Assembly (NCBI GenBank): GCA_030615435.1
Contig: JAUWZH010000007.1
Location: forward strand, 1 to 20,648
Source: Candidatus Brocadiaceae bacterium
Lineage (GTDB): Bacteria; Planctomycetota; Brocadiia; SM23-32
Direction: 5' to 3'
DNA: 20,648 nucleotides
A program made the translations under genes and the position numbers. Below are positions 14,309-20,648 of the stretch, one piece after another. The notes below the pieces were generated by a model that worked only from the letters and a program-made list of their open reading frames with translations, was not told the origin of the DNA and did no database searches. The number at the start of each line of letters is the position of its first letter. The first letter of the stretch is position 1.

Positions 14309-14361
14309 GTGCCGTGAGGAACGCCAGGTCACACCAGGAAGACGGCGTTCGTGTGGGGCAC
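14309..14361. other. Long imperfect inverted repeat between two reverse-strand genes
   Basis: GTGCC (14309-14313) pairs with GGCAC (14357-14361), and GAACGCC (14319-14325) pairs with GGCGTTC (14344-14350), leaving an 18-base loop and small internal loops. It sits just behind the stop of the URO-D-like gene and before the glycosyltransferase. It could be an attenuator or RNA-stabilising hairpin. No T-run follows on the reverse strand, so an intrinsic terminator is not supported. Confidence 0.4.
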
Positions 14362-14366
14362 AATTG

Positions 14367-15665
14367 TCAGCACGCCATATGCCTGTCAATTTCCTCCTTC
14401 GCAATCTGCACCCACCGGGTGATCCGCCAGGGCTGATTCTGAACGGTATGCGTATCCTTCATGTTGAATTCCAGGTTACACTCGCCGGCAACAGTCAGGG
14501 TCTTGCGCAGATTCTCACGGATGGCATCCTCGTCGAAAGACACACATATCATTGCCGGATTGGGTTTCCGCGAGTATATGTAACGCCCTCCTATCTTGTC
14601 GGCGCACAACTGCTCATCTGCCCAGGCGCACACCGAGACCCGGCGAAGATTGGAAAGCCGTGCAATGCAGTCGAAACAGTCGTGGACTGGCTCGCAGCAG
14701 CCATAGCAGGTCAGACCGAACTCCTCCAGAACAGGACGCTGGTACGGGAATACGAACTCAGCAAACATCTTGGGAGAGATGCCTATGGTCACCTGAGACT
14801 CCGCGAATCCCCAGGTGTCCTTGAGCCTGACCTTCTCCCCCTCCTTTCGGTCGGGTCGGGGCAGTTCATCCGTGTAGGCCAGCCCTCCGGAGCCGACGTA
14901 ATCATTGCCATTCGTGTCCGTCAACAGTCCTTCATGCTCGAACCACTCGAGGAAATGCAAGCGTTCGTCGCGCAACCACCCCATCAAGTGATGCAGCAAC
15001 TCGGGCCGATCAATGGTATAGAGCATCATGTTTCCGAGCCCGACAAAATCAACCAGCACCCTTGTCAGGCCGACCGACCACCAGTACTTTCCTCGAATTC
15101 TGGAAGGCAGCAGGTCCCCGAAAATGCTGTCGGCGAGTTCCACGTCGGCATGGGTTGAATCGCGATCCACAGACAGCTCACGATAATGCAGTTTGCCGAT
15201 GTCTCCTTCCAGGTCCTTGAGGGCGGGCTCCCACACGTAGCTTCCTCTGTTCGCGGCGCGGGTCCTCTCCGGCTTCACCCCGAAATCACCGATGGTGACA
15301 TGCCAGGGAATATCGAAGTACGGCTCAACTGTATCGTCGTCATGGATGTGTTCATACCAGAATACCTTCCTTCGAAGCTCAAGCTCCCAGAGGCGCAGTT
15401 TAGGGTCCTCACATTCCAGATCAGACGTTGGGACGAGTTCTTGCCACGCACCCTCGGGATCGGCCAGCAGCATGGGGCGTTCCGACCTAAGGGCGTTGTG
15501 GTTGCGCCAGAGCCCTTTTCGCTCATCCATCTCCGGCAGTTCCGCGATTTCTCTGGCTCTGGCCGCAAGCCTTCGCAGCAAGGCTTTCTCCCCCGGCGTA
15601 GGATTGACGGGTTTCTTCGGGTCCGGCCGCGGCATTTCTCTGACTATCCCGGGATTCCATACCAT
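14367..15665 (-). CDS. Uroporphyrinogen decarboxylase/MtaA-like protein
   Basis: 432 residues. The overall pattern matches proteins annotated as URO-D domain (UroD/MtaA superfamily, TIM barrel) in environmental bacteria. These are usually not heme enzymes but relatives of corrinoid-linked methyltransferases. Visible landmarks are DIPWHVTIGDFGVKP near 118, VDFVGLGNMMLYTIDRPELL around 208-227, VTIGISPKMFAEFVFPYQRP near 294, and a cysteine-rich CYGCCEPVHDCFDC (320-333) followed by NLRRVSVCAWADEQ and RYIYSRKPNPAM. The cysteine/histidine cluster (Cys320, 323, 324, 330, 333; His328) may bind a metal, as the His/Cys ligands do in MtaA; this is an inference. The start at 15665 has GGGAG six bases upstream; ATG at 15635 is an alternative. 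No methyltransferase or corrinoid protein is adjacent, so the substrate is unknown. Confidence 0.72.
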   Translation of the reverse strand: MVWNPGIVREMPRPDPKKPVNPTPGEKALLRRLAARAREIAELPEMDERKGLWRNHNALRSERPMLLADPEGAWQELVPTSDLECEDPKLRLWELELRRKVFWYEHIHDDDTVEPYFDIPWHVTIGDFGVKPERTRAANRGSYVWEPALKDLEGDIGKLHYRELSVDRDSTHADVELADSIFGDLLPSRIRGKYWWSVGLTRVLVDFVGLGNMMLYTIDRPELLHHLMGWLRDERLHFLEWFEHEGLLTDTNGNDYVGSGGLAYTDELPRPDRKEGEKVRLKDTWGFAESQVTIGISPKMFAEFVFPYQRPVLEEFGLTCYGCCEPVHDCFDCIARLSNLRRVSVCAWADEQLCADKIGGRYIYSRKPNPAMICVSFDEDAIRENLRKTLTVAGECNLEFNMKDTHTVQNQPWRITRWVQIAKEEIDRHMAC

Positions 15666-15794
15666 TGCCCGCTCCCATGCTTGTCGTCAGGCTCAACTGG
15701 TCCTGAGCAAGACTAGGGGCTTCCTTGCCGCCGTCCTGCCCGAGCCGCCTTGCATCCCACCGGTTCACACCGGGCGCCTGGCAACTTCTGTAGT

Positions 15795-15823
15795 AGAATA
15801 CCAACATCAGAACGCGCTTTCAA
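15795..15823 (-). promoter_or_regulatory. Putative sigma70 promoter for the URO-D-like gene
   Basis: On the reverse strand TTGAAA (15818-15823) and TATTCT (15795-15800) are separated by 17 bases. The leader before the start at 15665 would be about 120 bases. Confidence 0.55.
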
Positions 15824-15917
15824 GTAGACCAGGAGGCCCTGACAGGCTCCGTCGGCAACGGTGGCGGCCGAGGCAGCCGACAGACAGGGTTCCGGCGAAT
15901 CCTCTTGCTGGCCAACG

Positions 15918-15946
15918 TTGACAAGCGCCGGTACCAGGCGTACACT
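15918..15946 (+). promoter_or_regulatory. Putative sigma70 promoter for the secreted protein/lipoprotein pair
   Basis: TTGACA (15918-15923, exact) and TACACT (15941-15946, four of six) are 17 bases apart. The leader before the start at 16037 would be about 85 bases. Confidence 0.6.
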
Positions 15947-16036
15947 TCAAGCTCGGCAACCTGAATTCCATTGGCGCGGCGCCAGATGGGATATTCTGAT
16001 CTGTGCCCCAACGCGAAACGCCAACTCGAAGGAGCA

Positions 16037-18163
16037 ATGTCATTGAACGCCGCGACGCTGGCATGTTTGTCGGGCATTCTGATCTTCTGTGCAGGACACG
16101 CGCTCGCGGCTCCGGCAGGCGGCGTCTTCATTCCCCGCAACGGCGGGTATGAAGGCCGCATCCGCAGTGCCCACGTCTTCATTGACGACACGGCCGGCGG
16201 CGCGATTGACGTCGTCAGGGGCGAGTGGCCGGACCTGGAGCGGCTCGCGCGCCTGGAAATGTCCTTCGCCGTGCGAAAGCAGGGCGTGCCTGCGCCCGTC
16301 GAGGTCCGCCAGGGCTTCGACCGGAGCCCGGAGATCATCTTCCTCGAAGAGGGCAACGACCGCATCGGCGTCCGCGTGAAGTGCAAGCTGTATGACCGGG
16401 ACCATCTCTATCACGGCCATGCGATCACCGAGACGTGGATGTACCCGAACGGAGAGACCTACGTGACCGCGGCCGCCGCGTTCGAGGACGCGCTCGCGCA
16501 CGTCGCGGTAACGGACGCCAGGATTGTCGTGGGTCTGGCCGCCGGCTACGCGACGGCCTCTCCGGGCGGAGGGTCCCCGCAGGAGATCCACCTGCCCTCG
16601 CTTCAGGGACCGCGTGTGTTTCCTTTCGGCGACGAAGCTCTGCCTGGGCGGCACGTTCTGTTCTCAGGGAAGGATACTCCGCTTCTCGGCGTATACTGGC
16701 GAACGGGGAAGAAGGAGCACTTCACGTTTATCAGTCGCAAGGAAGGAAACGCCCCGACGTACTATCGCTGGCCCGACTACCTTATTCAGGCCTATCCGGG
16801 GGGCTCACGGGTGCAGGCGCTGGAGGTAGGCCCGCGTTCCCTGGAGTTTCGATGGCTTGCCGGCGAGCAGTCAGCAGGGCCCAAGTCGGCGTTTAGCGCT
16901 CTGATTCGAGTGGTCACGCCTCCGGACCGGGAGACCCTCGAGCAACTCGTGGCGGTGGAAAGGGAGCCGGTCGAGCTCGAAGTAGAGGGCGGCGTCATCC
17001 ACGGGAATCTGGGGGGGTATAACGATTGGGACGGTTCCTACGAGGTGCGCAAGATCTCGAACCCCATGACGGTCACGCTGCCCGCGGACCCGACCGGGCG
17101 AACCGTCCGCATCAAGGCGATTGCCCTCCGCGGTCACGGGGGTATTGTCGCAAAGCTCAACGGGCAGGCGGTGGTGCCGCAACTCGTCGCCGAAGGGGGG
17201 ATCGCCGACGACCCGCTCGCCCCGATCCGCGAGCTGCCCGAAGGGCCGGCCGACACGGCCCTCGTCACCGTGAAGCTCGGGGACGAGCCGCAGACCCTCA
17301 GCTTCAGCGAGGAGCCCGGCGTCCAGTTCGCCTACCAGACGCGCGACCGCTGGCGCAACCTCGCCTGCTTCACGACGAGGGGCGGGGGGCGCTGGTCGGG
17401 CTTCAGGTTCTCCCTGGTGGACGGCCGCGCGCGAAACATGCGCGGCTACGGCCGGCGAGAATGGGCGCTGACGGAGAACCTCCTCACGTGGTTCCCGTTT
17501 TGCGGATTCACGCCCGTTGAGATGGTGGACCAGATGGCCGATTTCGAGATCCTGAAGAACGGCCCGGACGAGGCGGTCTTCCGCTACGTCAGCACGAACG
17601 CGAACGGTCGGGTCCGGTCGGAATACATCGTTCGGGTGCCCGCCGACTCGCCCGCCATGCAGATGAACGTCACGGCGACCTTCACGGTGACGGAGCGCTG
17701 GCCCTACGACAACTGCCAGTTCTTCGATGTCTTCCCCTTCCGCGGCGTGTGGCCCCAGGACTGGTGGTATGACGAAGCGCTCTGGCTCGCGGCCGACGGG
17801 CGAACGAAAACGATGCGCACGGTCGAACGCACGTACGGCGGCGACACAGAGCTCAGCACGATCACCGGCGGCGGGTTCTTTGCGCTCTACAGCTCCGGGC
17901 GCGGCAACATGGTGATGCTCACGAAGGACTTCGAGCCCGCCCTGCCGACGAACTACGCGATCTGCGCCAACTACATAGACTGGCACATGGAGGTGAAGTT
18001 CAGGGGGGAGGACGGAACGGACAAGCCTCCGGACAAGGGCTTTCAGATCCGCGTTCGCTACGACCTGGCGATCTGGGGAGACGAGAACACCACCCGGGAC
18101 GAGTTGATCGAACTCGGCAAGAAAAGCATCAAAGCCGGCCGGCTCGTGCTGCCGGAACGTTGA
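16037..18163 (+). CDS. Large secreted protein of unknown function
   Basis: 708 residues with a clear Sec signal peptide (TLACLSGILIFCAGHALA, cleavage likely after Ala24 in ALA-AP), so it is exported. The mature part is rich in beta-like segments. An N-terminal domain has FIPRNGGYEGRIRSAHVFI and ITETWMYPNGETYVTAA. A middle part, VIHGNLGGYNDWDGSYEVRK, resembles a beta-sandwich. The C-terminal half has RYGR-like glycine-rich turns and many aromatics (FPFRGVWPQDWWYDEALWLA, FALYSSGRGNMVMLTKDFE). Aromatic/acidic patches suggest carbohydrate contact, but I find no glycoside-hydrolase or lyase motif I can name. AAGGAG lies only two bases before the ATG, so the in-frame TTG two codons later may be used instead. 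The lipoprotein gene follows after 43 bases. Confidence 0.8.
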   Translation: MSLNAATLACLSGILIFCAGHALAAPAGGVFIPRNGGYEGRIRSAHVFIDDTAGGAIDVVRGEWPDLERLARLEMSFAVRKQGVPAPVEVRQGFDRSPEIIFLEEGNDRIGVRVKCKLYDRDHLYHGHAITETWMYPNGETYVTAAAAFEDALAHVAVTDARIVVGLAAGYATASPGGGSPQEIHLPSLQGPRVFPFGDEALPGRHVLFSGKDTPLLGVYWRTGKKEHFTFISRKEGNAPTYYRWPDYLIQAYPGGSRVQALEVGPRSLEFRWLAGEQSAGPKSAFSALIRVVTPPDRETLEQLVAVEREPVELEVEGGVIHGNLGGYNDWDGSYEVRKISNPMTVTLPADPTGRTVRIKAIALRGHGGIVAKLNGQAVVPQLVAEGGIADDPLAPIRELPEGPADTALVTVKLGDEPQTLSFSEEPGVQFAYQTRDRWRNLACFTTRGGGRWSGFRFSLVDGRARNMRGYGRREWALTENLLTWFPFCGFTPVEMVDQMADFEILKNGPDEAVFRYVSTNANGRVRSEYIVRVPADSPAMQMNVTATFTVTERWPYDNCQFFDVFPFRGVWPQDWWYDEALWLAADGRTKTMRTVERTYGGDTELSTITGGGFFALYSSGRGNMVMLTKDFEPALPTNYAICANYIDWHMEVKFRGEDGTDKPPDKGFQIRVRYDLAIWGDENTTRDELIELGKKSIKAGRLVLPER

Positions 18164-18206
18164 CCCGCCGGCCGCGGCAGTGCGATAACAGAAGGAGACG
18201 CGAACC

Positions 18207-19433
18207 ATGGCGCGCAGGAAGGCGATTGGTGTCGCGGTGGCAGTGCTTGTGGCCGCGCTCGCAGGCTGTTTGGAGTTTGACGAGCAAAGGATTCGGGTTG
18301 AGCACGACCAGGAGAACGACCGCCTGATCTTCGTAGTTCATTACTTGGGGCTCCACGACGACGAACAGAGAGGGTTTGGTGGAGGAGCGGCCGAGCCGCA
18401 GCTCAAAGGTGCCCTGGATGGCCATACAGTGGCGCTGTTTGGCAACTGGCCTTTCGAGTTCCAGACGGACGCGATCCGCGCCGAGCTGATGAAGCCCCAA
18501 GAAGAAGCAGAGGACGATATTCCGCCGGAGATGATCCCGAAGCTGCGTACGTTGATGGAGCGCGTGCGAGTCCTCAACGCCGGCTTCTACACCGATTCGG
18601 CAGGCCGGATCTGCGGCTGCCAGGTGGTCATCGTCGAGGAGGCGTCGGACACAATCCGCCTGGCCAACGAGATGTTGAATCAGTATGTGCTCTATGAACT
18701 TCCGCAACAGGAGACAAAGGAGCCATGGGAGGAGCTCGTCTTGGAAGCGGCACGCAGAGGCCACACATGGGTCCGGCTGAAGGGGCACAGCCTCATTTTC
18801 AGCTTCCCAGTTTCTGAGCGTGATCTGCGGGATGACAGGTCTGCATTCATTCAGGACCTCTTTGATGCGGGCATTACCGACGACGAGTTGCGGTTGCGCG
18901 GCTTGCGCGATGTGTTCGCTTCACCTCTTCTCGTCTGGCACGAGGGCGGAATCATGAAGGTCAAGTGCGGCTTCGAGGGATGGCCTTCGTTCCTCGTCCT
19001 TAAGCCCTACGAAGGAAAATACCGGCCGAACCTGGTGGAGCACATCAAAGGGCGGTATGGTCTTCGCTTGGACGACCTCTTGGTGCGCTACATTCTGGAA
19101 CCGCAAGCCCCAGCGGAGACGGAAACTGAGCAAGCGGCACAAATGATGTCCTCTCGCCTACACAGGACCGACAATATCCGCGTCCTCGTGCGGGCTCTGA
19201 AGGCCAACCCCTCGACGGCACTCTGGGATAGGCTTAGGGAGGTGCCGCTCGACCGCGACATGCTGTCGCCCGAACTCAGAAAACTGCCCTTCAACCCCGA
19301 GACGAATGCGCCAGATGAGCTTAGCGATGAAGAACGCTTAGAGCTTTGGGAGCAGTGGCTCAACAAGCAGGTCACGGTGCGCCAGACACCGGTGGTTCCA
19401 GAACAAGAAGAAGAACCCCAGCAGGACGATTGA
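18207..19433 (+). CDS. Putative lipoprotein of unknown function
   Basis: 408 residues with a lipoprotein signal: basic MARRK, hydrophobic AIGVAVAVLVAALAG and lipobox L18-A-G-C21, so it should be lipid-anchored at Cys21. The mature protein is soluble and charged. It begins with a beta-like start (RIRVEHDQENDRLIFVVHYL), followed by helical, acidic segments (EEAEDDIPPEMIPKLRTLM), LNAGFYTDSAGRICGCQVVI, and a second alpha/beta region (VWHEGGIMKVKCGFEGWPSF). It closes with a glutamate/glutamine-rich tail (VVPEQEEEPQQDD). No known domain is recognised. AGGAG is 10 bases before the ATG. Close spacing behind the secreted protein implies one transcript, so the two may act at the same envelope site. It is less GC-rich than the gene before it. 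Confidence 0.8.
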   Translation: MARRKAIGVAVAVLVAALAGCLEFDEQRIRVEHDQENDRLIFVVHYLGLHDDEQRGFGGGAAEPQLKGALDGHTVALFGNWPFEFQTDAIRAELMKPQEEAEDDIPPEMIPKLRTLMERVRVLNAGFYTDSAGRICGCQVVIVEEASDTIRLANEMLNQYVLYELPQQETKEPWEELVLEAARRGHTWVRLKGHSLIFSFPVSERDLRDDRSAFIQDLFDAGITDDELRLRGLRDVFASPLLVWHEGGIMKVKCGFEGWPSFLVLKPYEGKYRPNLVEHIKGRYGLRLDDLLVRYILEPQAPAETETEQAAQMMSSRLHRTDNIRVLVRALKANPSTALWDRLREVPLDRDMLSPELRKLPFNPETNAPDELSDEERLELWEQWLNKQVTVRQTPVVPEQEEEPQQDD

Positions 19434-19606
19434 CCTCGTTCGGGGCTGCTTCGGCGAACCCGAAGGGTCGCTCGGTTTGCTCCGGGCACGGGTGATATGG
19501 CACGGCCCAGAGTGAACCATCCTGCGCAGGCGGGATGTCTTGCTGGCTGGGCCCCCTTTCGTCAGACTGCACGTACCACCGCTCGTGCCCCGTGGCGTGT
19601 CGGATA

Positions 19607-19636
19607 TTGCAGCCGACGCGGCATCTGCCGCATAAT
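19607..19636 (+). promoter_or_regulatory. Weak putative promoter for the deacetylase gene
   Basis: TTGCAG (19607-19612) and CATAAT (19631-19636) are 18 bases apart. The -10 box matches five of six positions, the -35 box only three. It lies 85 bases before the likely start at 19721 and within the 287-base gap behind the lipoprotein gene. Confidence 0.35.
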
Positions 19637-19720
19637 GGGAGCGCCTGAAGTCCGAGGCGAACTCGAGCGAGAGCATGTCGCGGGCCGGCAGATTCGCTGG
19701 CGGCCTCCAGAGCAAGCAAA

Positions 19721-20551
19721 GTGGAAGACGACGAGCCTTGCGTGCACGAACGTCCCGACCGGGAATCTCTCCTCGCCCTCACCGTGGACACGGAACCGGA
19801 CTGGGGAATCTCCGGCACGCAGGCGGTGCGCGAGGTGTTGCCGGAGCTTCTGGATTTGCTCGAAAGGCATCGGGCGCGCGCAACGTTTTTCGTAGTGTGC
19901 GAGGTGTTGCAGGCATGCGGCAGGACATTGCGTCGAGCGGCGCGGCGGCACGAGATCGCTTCGCACGGGGTAACCCATCGGCGACTTGATGCTCTGCCTC
20001 GCAGCGAGGTGCGGCGTGAGCTCGCCGAGTCGCGCCGGCGCCTCTCGGGCGAACTTGAAGCCGAGGTCATCGGAATGAGAGCACCGTTCATGAGGGTGCC
20101 GTCGTGTTGGTTCGAGCTGCTGGCCGAGGCAGGCTATGTTTACGATTCGTCCCGGGGTCGGGTCTATCCTTCCGTGCGCAACGTGCCGGCCTGGCGGTGG
20201 AAGCCGATGCGGAGGGGATCGGTCGTGGAGATTCCGCCGACGACGCTGAGGGTGGGCGCAATCCCGCTCAGTCTGACGTACCTGCGACTGAGCGCGCCCC
20301 TCGGAGAGAAGCTGCTGTCCCGCGAAGGGGGCGTATTTTACCTTCATCCACACGAACTGGCGCGGCCCGCCCTGGCGAGTCGGCTGCGGGTCCCCCTCAG
20401 GTGGGTGCTCCGCCGTGGGACCGGGAAGCCGGCGTGGGGCTTACTCGAACGCCTGCTGAAGCGCTGGTCCGGGCGCACCGTAACGTGCCGCGCCCTGCTG
20501 GAGAAGCACGGTTTTCTGGACAAGGTAGAAGGACGTTGGGGGAAACGCTGA
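19721..20551 (+). CDS. Polysaccharide deacetylase family protein (NodB-homology)
   Basis: A carbohydrate esterase 4-type enzyme that removes N- or O-acetyl groups from polysaccharide. 276 residues from the GTG at 19721. NodB motifs: LALTVDTEPDWGISG (18-32) with Asp23 as motif-1 acid, ATFFVVCEVL (54-63), the metal-binding motif SHGVTHRRL (His82 and His86), IGMRAPFMR (118-125), YDSS (141-144) and FYLHPHEL (207-214) with the late His. The first motif has D-T-E rather than D-D, as in exopolysaccharide-locus deacetylases. There is no signal peptide, so it would act in the cytoplasm or on a lipid-linked precursor unless the start is wrong. The start is weakly supported: no clear ribosome-binding site is seen, and in-frame GTG at 19742 is an alternative. 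The stop overlaps the next gene by 16 bases. Confidence 0.88.
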   Translation: MEDDEPCVHERPDRESLLALTVDTEPDWGISGTQAVREVLPELLDLLERHRARATFFVVCEVLQACGRTLRRAARRHEIASHGVTHRRLDALPRSEVRRELAESRRRLSGELEAEVIGMRAPFMRVPSCWFELLAEAGYVYDSSRGRVYPSVRNVPAWRWKPMRRGSVVEIPPTTLRVGAIPLSLTYLRLSAPLGEKLLSREGGVFYLHPHELARPALASRLRVPLRWVLRRGTGKPAWGLLERLLKRWSGRTVTCRALLEKHGFLDKVEGRWGKR

Positions 20552-20648
20552 TCCTGGGAGGCGGCCTGACGGGGCTCACCTCCGCCTACGTGCTGCACGG
20601 CCACGGGCGGGCGGTGCGCCTTTTCGAAGCGGCCCCCTGGCTCGGCGG
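20536..20648 (+). CDS. N-terminus of an FAD/NAD(P)-binding oxidoreductase (3' end outside window)
   Basis: A TTG start at 20536 gives LILGGGLTGLTSAYVLHGHG then VRLFEAAPWLGG, a textbook Rossmann dinucleotide-binding start (GGGLTG as GxGxxG, a Glu at the end of the second strand, then a GG turn). This is the amine-oxidase/protoporphyrinogen-oxidase/UDP-galactopyranose-mutase type of flavoprotein. Only ~37 residues are inside the window, so the exact family is open. A weak GAAGG lies a few bases upstream. The 16-base overlap with the deacetylase gene suggests coupled expression, which would favour a role in sugar or glycolipid metabolism. Confidence 0.7.
   Translation, partial: MGETLILGGGLTGLTSAYVLHGHGRAVRLFEAAPWLG

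Larger units (their letters stand above)
15666..16036. other. Divergent intergenic region with two promoters
   Basis: 371 bases between divergent genes. It contains one reverse-strand and one forward-strand promoter (listed separately). Open frames on both strands in this stretch are short or arginine/proline-rich and do not look like genes. I see no clear operator palindrome. Confidence 0.6.

Noticed and set aside
16871..18208. 445-codon reverse-strand open frame opposite the secreted protein
   Set aside because: Low-complexity, arginine/valine-rich antisense translation; the forward frame has a signal peptide and is continuous over 708 residues.

Overview
The window is a GC-rich bacterial chromosome segment, probably from an uncultured or poorly studied lineage. 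The lipobox lipoprotein, the bacterial class II aspartase, the short MetG with a single CxxC/CxxC knuckle, the sigma70-type promoters and the non-canonical chorismate-synthase-like protein fit a bacterium of the Planctomycetes/Lentisphaerae/Armatimonadota/Hydrogenedentota kind. No ribosomal or marker gene is present to place it, so the taxonomy is an inference. Core genes are very GC-rich. Several accessory genes (589-1584, 3416-5311, 13098-15665, 18207-19433) look visibly richer in A/T, as expected of transferred or fast-evolving genes.

Left part (1-5572), accessory and decayed. It starts with the 3' end of an unrecognised gene, followed by two small membrane proteins in tandem. Next come a fragment of a tyrosine recombinase, a short reverse-strand protein that looks like the two ends of a larger one, and a 58-bp tandem repeat. 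A tRNA-Arg(ACG) follows, with a strong hairpin directly behind it. Then comes a compact three-gene operon: a TIGR04255-family protein and two uncharacterised proteins, with stop/start overlaps at both junctions and a good promoter 110 bp upstream. The operon is bracketed by two directly repeated, diverged copies of an ~80-bp segment whose reverse strand encodes the same peptide motif. This operon and its flanking repeats are the best candidate here for an undescribed, possibly mobile, system.

Middle part (5573-13038), mostly housekeeping. A YggS/PLPBP-type PLP protein (reverse) is divergent from a chorismate-synthase-like gene that has a full-consensus promoter and a ~185-nt leader. The latter lacks several residues considered essential in AroC. 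A TauE/SafE permease follows but breaks off about two thirds of the way through and runs antisense into a reverse-strand small membrane protein. That small gene, thpR (RNA 2',3'-cyclic phosphodiesterase) and metG probably form one reverse-strand transcription unit, with metG first. metG is divergent from aspA (aspartate ammonia-lyase), with back-to-back promoters between them.

Right part (13098-20648), surface and unknown functions. A family-2 glycosyltransferase (reverse, with an internally duplicated C-terminus) lies downstream of a URO-D/MtaA-like protein (reverse). Divergent from these is a secreted 708-residue protein followed by a lipoprotein. The window ends with a polysaccharide deacetylase overlapping the start of an FAD/NAD(P)-binding oxidoreductase cut by the window edge. 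Glycosyltransferase, deacetylase and oxidoreductase together suggest a cell-surface polysaccharide theme. Short intergenic stretches not listed separately (318-588, 1585-1784, 9025-9152, 13039-13097, 19434-19606) show no convincing gene.
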